The position numbers were made by a program, and so were the translations under genes. The notes beneath the pieces were generated by a model. It ran no database searches, was not told the origin of the DNA, and saw nothing but the letters and a program-made list of their open reading frames with translations. A DNA stretch of 64,000 bases from Trichomonas vaginalis G3 (taxonomy: Eukaryota > Parabasalia > Trichomonadida > Trichomonadidae): NCBI RefSeq assembly GCF_026262505.1, contig NC_067203.1:12412392-12476391 (forward strand). The letters are read 5' to 3'. This document shows, in pieces, positions 49,127 through 59,066 of the stretch (positions are counted from its first letter, which is position 1; each line of letters begins with the position of its first letter).

Positions 49127-49600
49127 TAAACGTTTCCTTTAATATTCGATTTTTAATTCAGTCCAATTTTTCTCAAATAATTCAAACAAGAAAATAATGG
49201 TATATATTGTAATTCTATCATTTTTCGACGACTTTGTCACGCCTTCAACATATATTTCGGAGAACTATTACAAAATCATTTTTATATCACAATAAACTTT
49301 AGTTGCATTACGCATCATAGCAGATAAGGGAATATCAAATAAGTGAGTTAAAATAAGTGAGATAAAATTACAAGATAAGGTATTTGTTTGAGGTATGATT
49401 TTTACACATGTGTGCATCCAAGATGTATGCTTTTTTATTGTTAAGCTGAATAAAATAATAATTGTCTTGAATGAAACTCATGACTTCCATCAATTAACCC
49501 ACCAACACTGTAGTAAGTTTAATCAACTATTCACAGCTTCTATTGTCACATCGCTTGTTCTTGAGAACAATCCAAGTGAGTACCTTACCACTGATCAAAT
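49127..49600. other. Gene-free stretch
   Basis: About 470 bases of AT-rich DNA. A 73-codon frame at 49395-49616 overlaps the beginning of the pseudogene piece but looks accidental. Confidence 0.4.
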
Positions 49601-49609
49601 TCAAATTCT

Positions 49610-50096
49610 CTCTTGATGACGATGCAATTAATGAAGACACAATCAAAGCAATGCACCAATTTCAGGTGCTAATTATTCATTAGGAGGTCTACAACCTGGC
49701 GAACATAATCTTACTGTTTCTGCAACAGGTAGTGATGACACAACATCACGTGGAACGATTACATTTACCATCAAACGAAAGCCAAAATTATCTGATGTCA
49801 AATTCAATCCATCAGTTGTTTCTATAGGCGAAACCTCTTCACCCCAAGGATATGTCAAATATTCTGATGATACTGCAGTTTCTGGTCTCTACATTCACTA
49901 CAAGACCGGCGAAGAGTCATTTTCTCACTTCTCAATTGAAAATAGTGAAAACACGCAAGGTTCATTCTCATTTAGAGGCTCAGATCTAACACTCAGCCCA
50001 ACCTCTGAAAGTGATTTCACCCACACCATCTATTACAGTGACAATATAGATTTCAATGCAGGAACCATTGAAAAAAGTCAAGTTAGATAAACATTC
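49610..50096 (+). pseudogene. Broken fragment of the repeat-bearing surface-protein gene (piece 2)
   Basis: The plus strand encodes, in one frame, SGANYSLGGLQPGEHNLTVSATG, then KRKPKLSDVKFNPSVVSIGE, GLYIHYKTGEESFSHF and DLTLSPTSESDFTHTIYYSDN. The KPKLSDVKFNPS block and following YIHYKTG match the style of repeat 7 (KPILSNVQFEPS, FYIHYRKS) of the large surface protein. The fragment has no proper start and ends abruptly at a stop near 50090. It shares the phrase DLTLSPTSE with piece 1, so both come from the same kind of paralogue. Confidence 0.75.
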
Positions 50097-50099
50097 ACA

Positions 50100-52312
50100 T
50101 TCGACATCTCAAGCAAGTATTCAGGTAAACAATTAAATGTCATGACAAATTTCTAACATTAACAAAATATTCTTGCACGTAAGCATAGCCTCAAGACATG
50201 TAAAATTAACCAAAAAATGACCAAAGAGTTATCATATTTCAAATATTGTGCTTGATGCTTCTTTTAAAAAAAAATAGTTTTAAAACATTGACACTAAAAA
50301 GTATCCTTTTCAAATCTAAGTTCTTTGTCAGAAAATACACAATATTTTTTCCAATGTAATGTTTAAATAGCTACATAAAGTGTTTTCTTTGGGAAAATAA
50401 CATTTTTACTCGACATATAGACAAAGCTACCCTTGATGTCAAAAGCTGCGTGCGAAACTGGAGCATAAATTTTTTGCTCTGTGTTTGCTTATAAATCAGC
50501 AAAAGAAAATTTCCATAAGATTTGTTGAATTGAATCAACCCATTCTTATTATATCAAAATAGCGAAGGCCCCCTATTTTGACATCATATAATAGGGCCTG
50601 AAATTAATAATTTACGAAAATTGAAGCGAAAAGTTTCAATTTTCGAAAATTTCATAAAATTTGGATTATGCGAACAATGATTATTTTTGATTCTAATGTA
50701 AATTTACATTTGAATCAAAAATAATCGTAGTTCACATAATTAGGATTTTAATCAACTCTATTTCGGTTGTTAAAAAAATTGAACTAAATCATTAGTTCTT
50801 AGCTATATTATATTATTTGTTATATAAGAAAACTATTTGAAGGATTATTATTTTCGTCTGGAAAAGTGACAAAATTATCGTTTTCGTCAGACGAAAATGA
50901 TAATTTTTTATTTTCAGGGTCATGCTCAAAAGATAAATTTATGAGATTGCAATGCAATGATACCTACTTGAATTGCAATGCATCTATTAGGAAATTTTGG
51001 TGAAAATAAATTGAATACCCCCAAGATAGTGCACTCATAGGATCACTCTTAATCAATTTTGGTTCTTAAGAAAACTAACTGCATTAATAAATGGATCTTA
51101 TTCGAATAAAAAAGTTTATTAGGATTAACCGACTGTAATTCGAAGAAAGTCCATTTGGAATTTTAATTACTTTTGTAATTGAAAATTGAATGGAAATTCC
51201 AACCTTAATTCCTTAGTACTCAATTCAATTTCAATTCGAATAAAGAGTGTCTTATTCCAACTGAAATAAATAATAGGAATTTGGAATAAACTCAAATATA
51301 CGAATTAGGAATATTCATTTCCAAAAGTGAATTAGGAAATGGAATTAAGAATTGACTAAATTAAATAACTGACTGATTAGTTTACTTATTTAAAATGATC
51401 GTGTTTATCATGAAGGCTGATTATTTTGTCTAATTCTGATAATAATCATGAATAATATTGGTTGATCTAATCATTTTTATTGAGTTAGCATGCTCGCGAG
51501 AAAATATAAATTTATTACAAAAAAGTATAACAGTAATATAAGGAATTGGGTAATGTTTTCAAACAACTTTTCCCAAACAAAATTATTATCTTTTTACCTT
51601 AGAAATTTTGGATAAAAAATAGAGTGACAAAAAATTGAGATAATATCAGTAAGTGGAGGGTTCACCCTTAAGAGCCAATATTAAACTAGAGAAATAATGA
51701 ATTATCAATTTAGTTTCAAACTAGAACTAATCTTTGGTTTTCGAGCATATTTTATAAATATTAAAGGTCAATAATATATATACACATTTCAATCTTTTCA
51801 AATACACAAAACTTACTTTGTATTTTTTCCAATATGCAATAAATGAAGAGATCTGGAATTATTCATTCTAATGTATGATAATAAATTACATTTAAATGCA
51901 AATTAATCTCCATACTTTTCTTTGCAATCGACCCCTTTTCAGAGTTTAATTAGATATGAATTTTTTTTCTTCCAATTATAGATTATGCATCTTTATTCAT
52001 ATTTTAATGTATAAATAGTATTGTTTTGAATATATTTAAAGTTAATATAATGTGATATTTAAGGGTGTACTTACGCCCCTATGACATGGCCTTCAATTCA
52101 TATATTTAAGGTTAAATTTCAATGGTATCCCACGCCAGTTGTCAAAATTTTGAATTAAAGTCAGATGAACATAATTATAGTGCATCATTGGTCAAACAAT
52201 ATTACGCCAAAAAAATATGAAGATGGCAGATATAAGTACTTTTAAAAAAAAATTATGAATTTAAAATATACGTTTTTATGATAATTATTCATATAAAACC
52301 ATATTGAAGTCA
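50100..52312. other. Gene-free region with palindromes and solo element ends
   Basis: 2.2 kb without coding frames. It holds the palindrome cluster 50567-50904, a stretch with many degenerate GGAATT-like words (about 51080-51370) and two motifs resembling TTAA-element ends: CACCC-TTAA at 51663-51671 and TTAA-GGGTGTAC at 52059-52070, which face outward and therefore do not form one element. Confidence 0.5.
50567..50904. repeat. Cluster of four inverted repeats
   Basis: Inverted repeats at 50567-50598 (GGCCC-CTATT arms), 50615-50645 (CGAAAATTGAA arms), 50665-50740 (two 38-base arms with about four mismatches and no loop, centre at 50702/50703) and 50844-50904 (17-base arms with TTTTCGTCTG). 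Between arms of the last is another copy of the motif. The 76-base palindrome could extrude as a cruciform. Confidence 0.75.
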
Positions 52313-55300
52313 TTACATGAAAACGATTTCATTTTCTTTGAGATCTTCTCCATGATCATCACTATCTGCTCCTGCATCATCTGTGTCATTGAATGGATTG
52401 TTGCGATCAGTGTTTGTAGATAAGAACAATGGATTATCCATTGTAACATTGGATTGTGGTGCACCACCGGTAATGATTGTCTCTTCATTCTTAAGTTCGT
52501 ACTCTGGCATTCTTTGCGAGTCTCCAGAGAAGCTGCTTGATTCGTCTTTACGATTCTTAAGCTTCTTTGCAATAATGACTGCAACGATGATAATCAAAAT
52601 AACGCAAACAATTATAACAACAACAACTATAATTGTTGTCTTCTTCTTATCGCTATTTCCTTCTTTTTCGCTTGTCTTATCTTCCTTGACATATAAATTG
52701 AATGTTGAATTCAATTTCTCTGATTCTAACTTATCCTGATCAACAACATAAATTGTAACATTAACATCTCCAGCTGTAATATTAGATGGTGTAGTTACAT
52801 TGAAGCTGAATTCTTCTTCTGCTCCACTTGATGTATGTTCATAAGCATTTGTTGCTTCGCGATCGTTAAATGCTACGTAGAACTGGAGTTTGTCATCTTT
52901 GTCGTTATCATGTACTTTGCCACTGATTACTATTAACTGTCCCGCTTTATATTTCTCTTCTGCTAAAGAAGCACTCAATAACTTCGGTTTGTTCCAGATA
53001 GTGAAATTGAGAGTAGCAGGAACTGATGTATATGAATGTTTATCAGCAACAACAATATTTAATGTGTGTTTTCCATGTGTGAGTGTATCTGGAATAGAAA
53101 TTTCGTATGAAAAGTGTGCTGTAGCCTTTGGAACTGTGCCAAGATTCTTTGGTTCATTTGAATCAAAGTAGTAGGTGAATGTTGCATCTGTATTTGTCTT
53201 GAATGTACCAGCAACAGTAATTGATGCTCCCTTTTCGTAGTATTCTGCAGCAATTGATGTAATGACAACTGTTGGACGTTTGATGATATTGATTTGCTTT
53301 GTTGTTTCAGAAGACTTAGCCCATTCTGGAGCTACTTGTGCGTTTGGATCTTCATTATTGGAAACAAATATCTTAAATTCTGTCTGAGCTTCATCTGATG
53401 CTTCATTCGGCATTGGTACAGTGAATTCTTCATTAATACTAAATGTAGTTGTTGTGATTTCTTTCTTGAAATTAATGTTACTTGTAGCGGAAATGATGTG
53501 CAAATATGACTTCTTCTTATTTTGGAGCGAACCATCAAGATCGGCATCAGTGACTGTACCTGTAACCTTTACAGTTTTACCACTAATTACATTTTCTGGT
53601 AGGACTGAGACATTCGCGAGAGTAGGTTGATTAAGAATTGTATATGATAATGTCTTTGTTGCATCATATCCATGAGAGCTATGGAGCTTAATTGTGACAT
53701 CTTTCTTACCATATGTTGATCCTGAAGGAATATCAATCATAAATGTTAATGTAGAATCTGTTTCACTTGCTGGAACTTGTACATTAATATCAGTCTCTGT
53801 TGATTCAGTTACTTGTTTAAATTTAAGATCTCCTAAACCTTTGTAAGAAACTGAAACAGATGCTTGTGTTGCATCAGTCTTGTAGAACTTATTTTGGTTG
53901 GTAATTTCAAATTCAGGATTCATTGTGATTGTGATATCTTTTTCGACTACTGGAGAGTTTGCATAAGAATTAGTAGACTGTAGATCTAAATCATCTAAAT
54001 ATGACATATAGAATTTGAGTTTAGAAACACCAAATGCATCATTTGCTTGAATAGTTATTGGTGTGACAGTAACTGTTTGGTTTGCTTGGCCGTTAGATTG
54101 ATGATTACTAGCTATTTTCTCTTTTCTTATGACATTATCATTTTGAACCAATTGATAGAATAAGTTGAGTGGCTTTTCATTATCTATATCATTTAATGTG
54201 CAAGTTGCACAGATAGAATCTTGTCTTCTTGGATATGGATTATCTATATTTATTGAAATACTTGGCTGGTTCATGATTTTGAATGATTTAGTAATTGGTG
54301 AATCTGATGTAAATTCATGTTGATCTTTTGCATAAACTTTGAGTTGGTATTCGTGTCCACCATTATATGTAAATGATTGAATTGGAATTTCTACATCTGA
54401 ACCTGATGTGTGTCCTGTTTGGTCTGTGATAGTTTTAACTTCAGTTGAATTTACTTCAAATATGACTGAATATGAACTATCATCATTAGCTTCATATGTA
54501 ACTTTAATTTTACTGTTTGCATCATTGCTGCTATAATATGTAGAAGTAGAGAATGAACCTGTAAGAGTAGGTCTCTGAGTAACAATGATTTGTGGATTAG
54601 ATGGATCGGATTTAGCATATGTGCTGGCTTCAGGATCTGAATTATCATTGCAAATTACAGTATATGTATAAGTTCCTGCAGTATTAAAGCTGATTGGAAT
54701 ATCAAACTCGCCTTGTTGGTTAGTTGAAGTGAGCTGATAATGTTCATACGGAGCCTGATCAGATTTACGGTAATGGATATAGAATTTTGTGACATCCATA
54801 GAATATAATTGACTTACTCTTCCTTTGAGTCTAGGAGAAGTCTCATCTCCAATAGCATAAATACTTGGTTCAAATTGGACATTAGATAATATTGGCTTTC
54901 GAATGATAATAAATTTAAATTCATCATTGTTCTCTTTATAATCACCTGAATCAAATGAACTTGTAGCTATAACTTTGAGGGTATATTGGTGGCCTTTCTG
55001 TAAGCTCGATGTTGGAATGCTTAATCCGGTGATTTCTTGATTTTTAGTTCCATCTCCAAGCGATATTGTTGTTGTAATTCCTTCTTGCGTTTGTTCGTCA
55101 AGTTGTACTGTGAGTGTAATATATCCACTACCAGAAACCTTTCCTTCGATAGGAATGTTATCTGTGTCTTCAGAATATTCATTTAAATCTTCTAGTGTTA
55201 AAGAAATAGAAGTTTGAATGATTACTCTAAATGATTTGCTAACAATATCTGAATATGTATGATCGCCTATGGCTTGAACTTGCAATGTATATTCGCCGGC

Positions 55301-57208
55301 TGCCAAATCGTTAGGTACTTGAAAATCAATAGTAGGATCAGAGGTAGTTGAATATGTATCATCCATTTCTGAATGTTGTACTGTAGTACCCTTTAATATC
55401 TTAGTATCAAATTTACCACCTTCGTTCAAATTTGTAAGAGTTACAGTAGATTGGATTTGAACTGGGTTAATATAAAATTCCTTTATATTGTTGAGTGTCA
55501 ATCCCATTTGAGGAGCAACCGTTAGTGATACAGGATTGACTTCGGCAGATTTTGAGTTGGAAGTTGGCGGTGTATCTGTATCTGATGCATAGATATAAAT
55601 TTGGTAATCGCCAGCTGTAATGCCCTGGAGGTCAAGATTAAATTCTCTTGTAATTGTTGATTCATGTGAACCTGTAATACTATCAATTTGTTTTTCAGAA
55701 TCACCAATTTTTTGGAAGATATTTATATCCTTAGTTGAATCGCTATCTGTTAGTGTGAAACGCACTTGGACAGGATCAGTTTTTCCTAATTGATAAACAT
55801 TCTGTAATATTGATAAATCTGATATGGCTGGAGGATTTCTAACTTTGAAATTAAAGGTGTGTAAAGCATCAGATGATACTTGATATTGATCTTTAAGTTG
55901 GATTGAAATGGTATAATCATCAGATTTATATGGAAAGTTGGTTGAGTCAATTTGTAATTTGTAATCTGCTGTTGAAGTACCTTTTGCATAGTCCAACTCA
56001 AGTATTGGTGTGTTGATATCATTGAGATAGAAAACGACCTTACCTGTGGAATCATCTGTCACGCCTATTGTAAATGAAGCTTCGACTCCATTTTTATATG
56101 CATGCACGTCGGGTGCGGTAAATGAATCCATGGTAGGAGCTTTGTTGTAGGTAAATACAAGACTCTGTGATTCGGATTGTTTATTTGTGGTACTAGTACT
56201 AGAATCTTCATCCTTTAACCATAAATAATAAGTAAATTCTTGTGCATCATGATCATTATTTGGTATAAATTTATAGCTGAACTCGGCCGGTGTTGAGCCT
56301 GAGTCAAATTGATCACCTAATGAAGAAGCTGAATCTATGTTATCTTGGTTGCTAATGTATAATCGTAAAGGTTTTCCTGTATCAGAATCAGAATATGTTA
56401 TGGTGAACTGCACTGTATTTGTTGTTACTGGTGAATTTTGTATATTAACAGCGCTGATTGAGGGTTGATGCTTAATATTGAATTGAAATTGGTTATTTTC
56501 GGATGGGAAATCTCCGGACAATTTATCATTATCTGTGCACCTGAGAAAAGTTACAGTGTGTTGGTTTTGAGCATACGTTAAACTTGAAACATCAACGGTT
56601 ACTGTTGCCGAATAAGAACTTTCAGATCCTGAGTATGGTTGTTCTTGTTCATTTCCTTCATCAATTTTATAATAACAAATACCGGTAGATTGTGCCTTAA
56701 TGTTTAATGTGATATCGAAATTTTCAGTAAATATCGAGTCACTTGGCACATTATTTATTGTAGGTTTCGGTGGTGTTTTTACTGTTACACTAAAATCTTT
56801 TGATGCAGAATCTGAATCTCCGGGATTCGTTGCAGGAGTATTAGAATGAGACAACCAGAAAATATATGTGATATCCTGTGAGGGAGGATCCTGTGGGAAG
56901 GTAAATTGGCGGGAAGCGGATTGGTTGGTGCTTGGCACTGGATCTTCATAAATTTTTGAATTTCCTTCCTCACCGCTTTGTTTATAATGGATGTAAACAT
57001 TATTTTCGAATGTGCCACATATAGTTAATGTAATGCCATATGTTTTTCCTGCTTCAACTACTGTTGGGGCTGGTTCCGAAAAAAAAATATTAGAAATTCC
57101 GAAGGTATCAACTGGTTTCAGATGAATATTTTTAGAACCCACCTTTTTGTCTTTAAGATTTGGTGAATTCCATTTGACTAAATTGAGTAAGAAGAAAGAA
57201 GAAATCAT
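52313..57208 (-). CDS. Giant type I surface protein with about 14 Ig/cadherin-like repeats
   Basis: 1631 residues. Signal-like N-terminus (MISSFFLLNLVKW); then about 14 repeats of roughly 105 residues, most starting K/Q-P-x-I or similar (KPTINNVPS, QPSISAVNI, KPILSNVQFEPS, RPTLTGSF, QPTLANVSV, KPKLLSASL) with an acidic D-x-D loop and Tyr-rich strands; a membrane helix near 1517-1545 (TTIIVVVVIIVCVILIIIVAVIIA); and a cytoplasmic tail of about 80 residues with basic KKLKNRK, a YELKN motif, DNPLF and NNPF. The tail motifs resemble endocytic sorting signals. Role inferred: adhesion or sensing at the cell surface, comparable to trichomonad cadherin-like proteins. Initiator TCATTT at 57217-57222 fixes the start. 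Related broken fragments lie at 45622-46253 and 49610-50096. Confidence 0.85.
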   Translation of the reverse strand: MISSFFLLNLVKWNSPNLKDKKVGSKNIHLKPVDTFGISNIFFSEPAPTVVEAGKTYGITLTICGTFENNVYIHYKQSGEEGNSKIYEDPVPSTNQSASRQFTFPQDPPSQDITYIFWLSHSNTPATNPGDSDSASKDFSVTVKTPPKPTINNVPSDSIFTENFDITLNIKAQSTGICYYKIDEGNEQEQPYSGSESSYSATVTVDVSSLTYAQNQHTVTFLRCTDNDKLSGDFPSENNQFQFNIKHQPSISAVNIQNSPVTTNTVQFTITYSDSDTGKPLRLYISNQDNIDSASSLGDQFDSGSTPAEFSYKFIPNNDHDAQEFTYYLWLKDEDSSTSTTNKQSESQSLVFTYNKAPTMDSFTAPDVHAYKNGVEASFTIGVTDDSTGKVVFYLNDINTPILELDYAKGTSTADYKLQIDSTNFPYKSDDYTISIQLKDQYQVSSDALHTFNFKVRNPPAISDLSILQNVYQLGKTDPVQVRFTLTDSDSTKDINIFQKIGDSEKQIDSITGSHESTITREFNLDLQGITAGDYQIYIYASDTDTPPTSNSKSAEVNPVSLTVAPQMGLTLNNIKEFYINPVQIQSTVTLTNLNEGGKFDTKILKGTTVQHSEMDDTYSTTSDPTIDFQVPNDLAAGEYTLQVQAIGDHTYSDIVSKSFRVIIQTSISLTLEDLNEYSEDTDNIPIEGKVSGSGYITLTVQLDEQTQEGITTTISLGDGTKNQEITGLSIPTSSLQKGHQYTLKVIATSSFDSGDYKENNDEFKFIIIRKPILSNVQFEPSIYAIGDETSPRLKGRVSQLYSMDVTKFYIHYRKSDQAPYEHYQLTSTNQQGEFDIPISFNTAGTYTYTVICNDNSDPEASTYAKSDPSNPQIIVTQRPTLTGSFSTSTYYSSNDANSKIKVTYEANDDSSYSVIFEVNSTEVKTITDQTGHTSGSDVEIPIQSFTYNGGHEYQLKVYAKDQHEFTSDSPITKSFKIMNQPSISINIDNPYPRRQDSICATCTLNDIDNEKPLNLFYQLVQNDNVIRKEKIASNHQSNGQANQTVTVTPITIQANDAFGVSKLKFYMSYLDDLDLQSTNSYANSPVVEKDITITMNPEFEITNQNKFYKTDATQASVSVSYKGLGDLKFKQVTESTETDINVQVPASETDSTLTFMIDIPSGSTYGKKDVTIKLHSSHGYDATKTLSYTILNQPTLANVSVLPENVISGKTVKVTGTVTDADLDGSLQNKKKSYLHIISATSNINFKKEITTTTFSINEEFTVPMPNEASDEAQTEFKIFVSNNEDPNAQVAPEWAKSSETTKQINIIKRPTVVITSIAAEYYEKGASITVAGTFKTNTDATFTYYFDSNEPKNLGTVPKATAHFSYEISIPDTLTHGKHTLNIVVADKHSYTSVPATLNFTIWNKPKLLSASLAEEKYKAGQLIVISGKVHDNDKDDKLQFYVAFNDREATNAYEHTSSGAEEEFSFNVTTPSNITAGDVNVTIYVVDQDKLESEKLNSTFNLYVKEDKTSEKEGNSDKKKTTIIVVVVIIVCVILIIIVAVIIAKKLKNRKDESSSFSGDSQRMPEYELKNEETIITGGAPQSNVTMDNPLFLSTNTDRNNPFNDTDDAGADSDDHGEDLKENEIVFM

Positions 57209-57216
57209 CTAAAAAA

Positions 57217-57222
57217 AAATGA
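57217..57222 (-). promoter_or_regulatory. Initiator of the giant surface-protein gene
   Basis: TCATTT on the minus strand, +1 A at 57220, 12 bases before the ATG at 57208. Confidence 0.6.
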
Positions 57223-58503
57223 ACAGCTGTTTCTTTCAAATTTGATAATCTTATCAAACGAAAACTATTTATTTAAAATAAAGCTTCACAATCACGAATC
57301 TAATATATGAATATCTGAATTTCATAAATTGAGACTAAATCATATTTCTAAAATTATAGAAGTTGAGATGTGTTTATATTAAGTTCAGCATAGATCGTAA
57401 ATAAAGAGAACTTTTTGATAGAAGGGCTTTGAATTTAATATAGTAACGATAGGATGTTTTTTTAATGGAAATATAAAGTACAAAGTATGACAATTAGAGT
57501 GGCAATCATGTTCTTAAAACCATATGCAAGCATTCAATTTTGACTTGTAATATCGTTCCGAGTTATTCAAAAAGTATTTTTGATTGGTTTTATAATTAAA
57601 CTAAAGTTCTCACAAAATCTAGATTGAGAGGCGGTCAATGACTTTTGAGGGGAAATTAACGCATGGAATTTAATATTATTTAGGTTGATATTCTTGCTTA
57701 TTATTTCAGAAAAAAATCTTAAAAATTTCAATATGAAAATTGAAAGCAATTCAAAAAAATTGCTAACATGTAAATTTTAATATCCTATGCATAATTTCAT
57801 ATTTTGAACATTTTTTATTTTTGTTTAAAACTTAAAATTTTGGGAATTTAATATAATTTATAAAATATAATACGTATATATATTTAAAATACACTAAATT
57901 TAATTGTTAATTGACGTTTTTGGGAATGAATTTTATCAAAACATGCCTGAATCCGAAAATTTGAAAGAACGAATTACACAATCATATATGTAGAATTCAA
58001 AATACAAACTTAAAGATTGTATACGTTTAAAATTATTCAGATTGTGTTTGATTTCCACTCATTCTGTTTCTTTTGAACTCTAACACTAACATTTCATGAT
58101 GATTACATGATCCATTTATACATGGTTGAATTGTTCCAGATTCTACCAGAAAATCAATCCAAATTTCTCAATGCATTCATGTTGATTGGACAAAATTTAA
58201 AATTTATCAGCCTGTTTCCAGAGAAACTCATATATTCCCTAATGAAATGTAATTTTTGCTACATTTATTTCAATCAAATTTCAAAAAATTGACTGCAGAG
58301 CTTGAAAAGGTGATGAATCATGTTGTTATTAGATGTACATATTAGATTTACTATTTCCAAAAAAATGCTCAAATTTGAATAGTTTTTAGAAAATTTGGAA
58401 TTACACTCCTTACATTATATATAATTAAATGTTTAAATTTTATTTATTTTTCCCTTTTAATTTTATAACTTGCTCTATCAAAACTAACCTCTCAATTGAA
58501 GGC

Positions 58504-58586
58504 CACAAAATCTAAGTAGTGAGGGTACACAAATTTTGTATGGAGTACGTTTCAATTTTTGAGAGCCTCACTACTTAGATTTTGTG
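58504..58586. repeat. Perfect 21-base stem with 41-base loop
   Basis: CACAAAATCTAAGTAGTGAGG at 58504-58524 pairs without mismatch with 58566-58586. No flanking duplication is obvious. It may be a small inverted-repeat element or a structured RNA. Confidence 0.75.
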
Positions 58587-58934
58587 ACTACCTTACATAA
58601 AGCATTTCACTTCATTATTTCGATATTGAATTTGACTCTCGAATCTGATATTGATTAAAGATCTATCATTTCTCAGATCTATGTATTTATAGAAATATAA
58701 AGGTACATTCACTATTTTTGACAAAATTTTTAATTTTCATGGGGTTGTAAATCTTATAATAACTAGATGAATAAGGAACGAATTCCAGTATAATGTGCAT
58801 CATTATATTAAACACTATATGTAAGGCTAATGATTCTATTAACACTTATGAAGATCTATAGTATTTGAGCAGATAAATTTGATAATTTCCAAAACTCTTA
58901 TATTTCAAAATTAAAGTGTGCGAGTACAGTATAC

Positions 58935-58978
58935 ATTGTGCGTCGCCTGTAGCCTACAGCTACAGGCACCGACACAAT
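58935..58978. repeat. Hairpin at the Maverick margin
   Basis: Arms ATTGTG...CCTGTAG and CTACAGG...CACAAT with a 7-base loop (CCTACAG) and a few mismatches in the middle. It lies about 90 bases beyond the end of the capsid-type gene, in the presumed terminal region of the element. Confidence 0.65.
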
Positions 58979-59066
58979 GAAAAAAGTGACAGAAAACTGA
59001 CACCATACGGGCGCGCATATGTACGCATATATGTGTAAAAATAAACGTTCATATGTAAACTAACCT

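Larger units (their letters stand above)
57209..58914. other. Gene-free region before the Maverick
   Basis: About 1.7 kb, AT-rich. Short frames at 57567-57749 and 58107-58292 show no coding features. The only structure is the hairpin at 58504-58586. The Maverick's left limit is not certain but lies near the end of this stretch. Confidence 0.45.

Noticed and set aside
51080-51370. Tandem repeat of GGAATT-like words
   Set aside because: The words are irregular in spacing and sequence; the stretch is better described as low-complexity AT-rich DNA.
51663-52070. Third TTAA element between 51671 and 52059
   Set aside because: The two end-like motifs point outward, so they cannot bound one element. 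They are at most solo ends of other copies.
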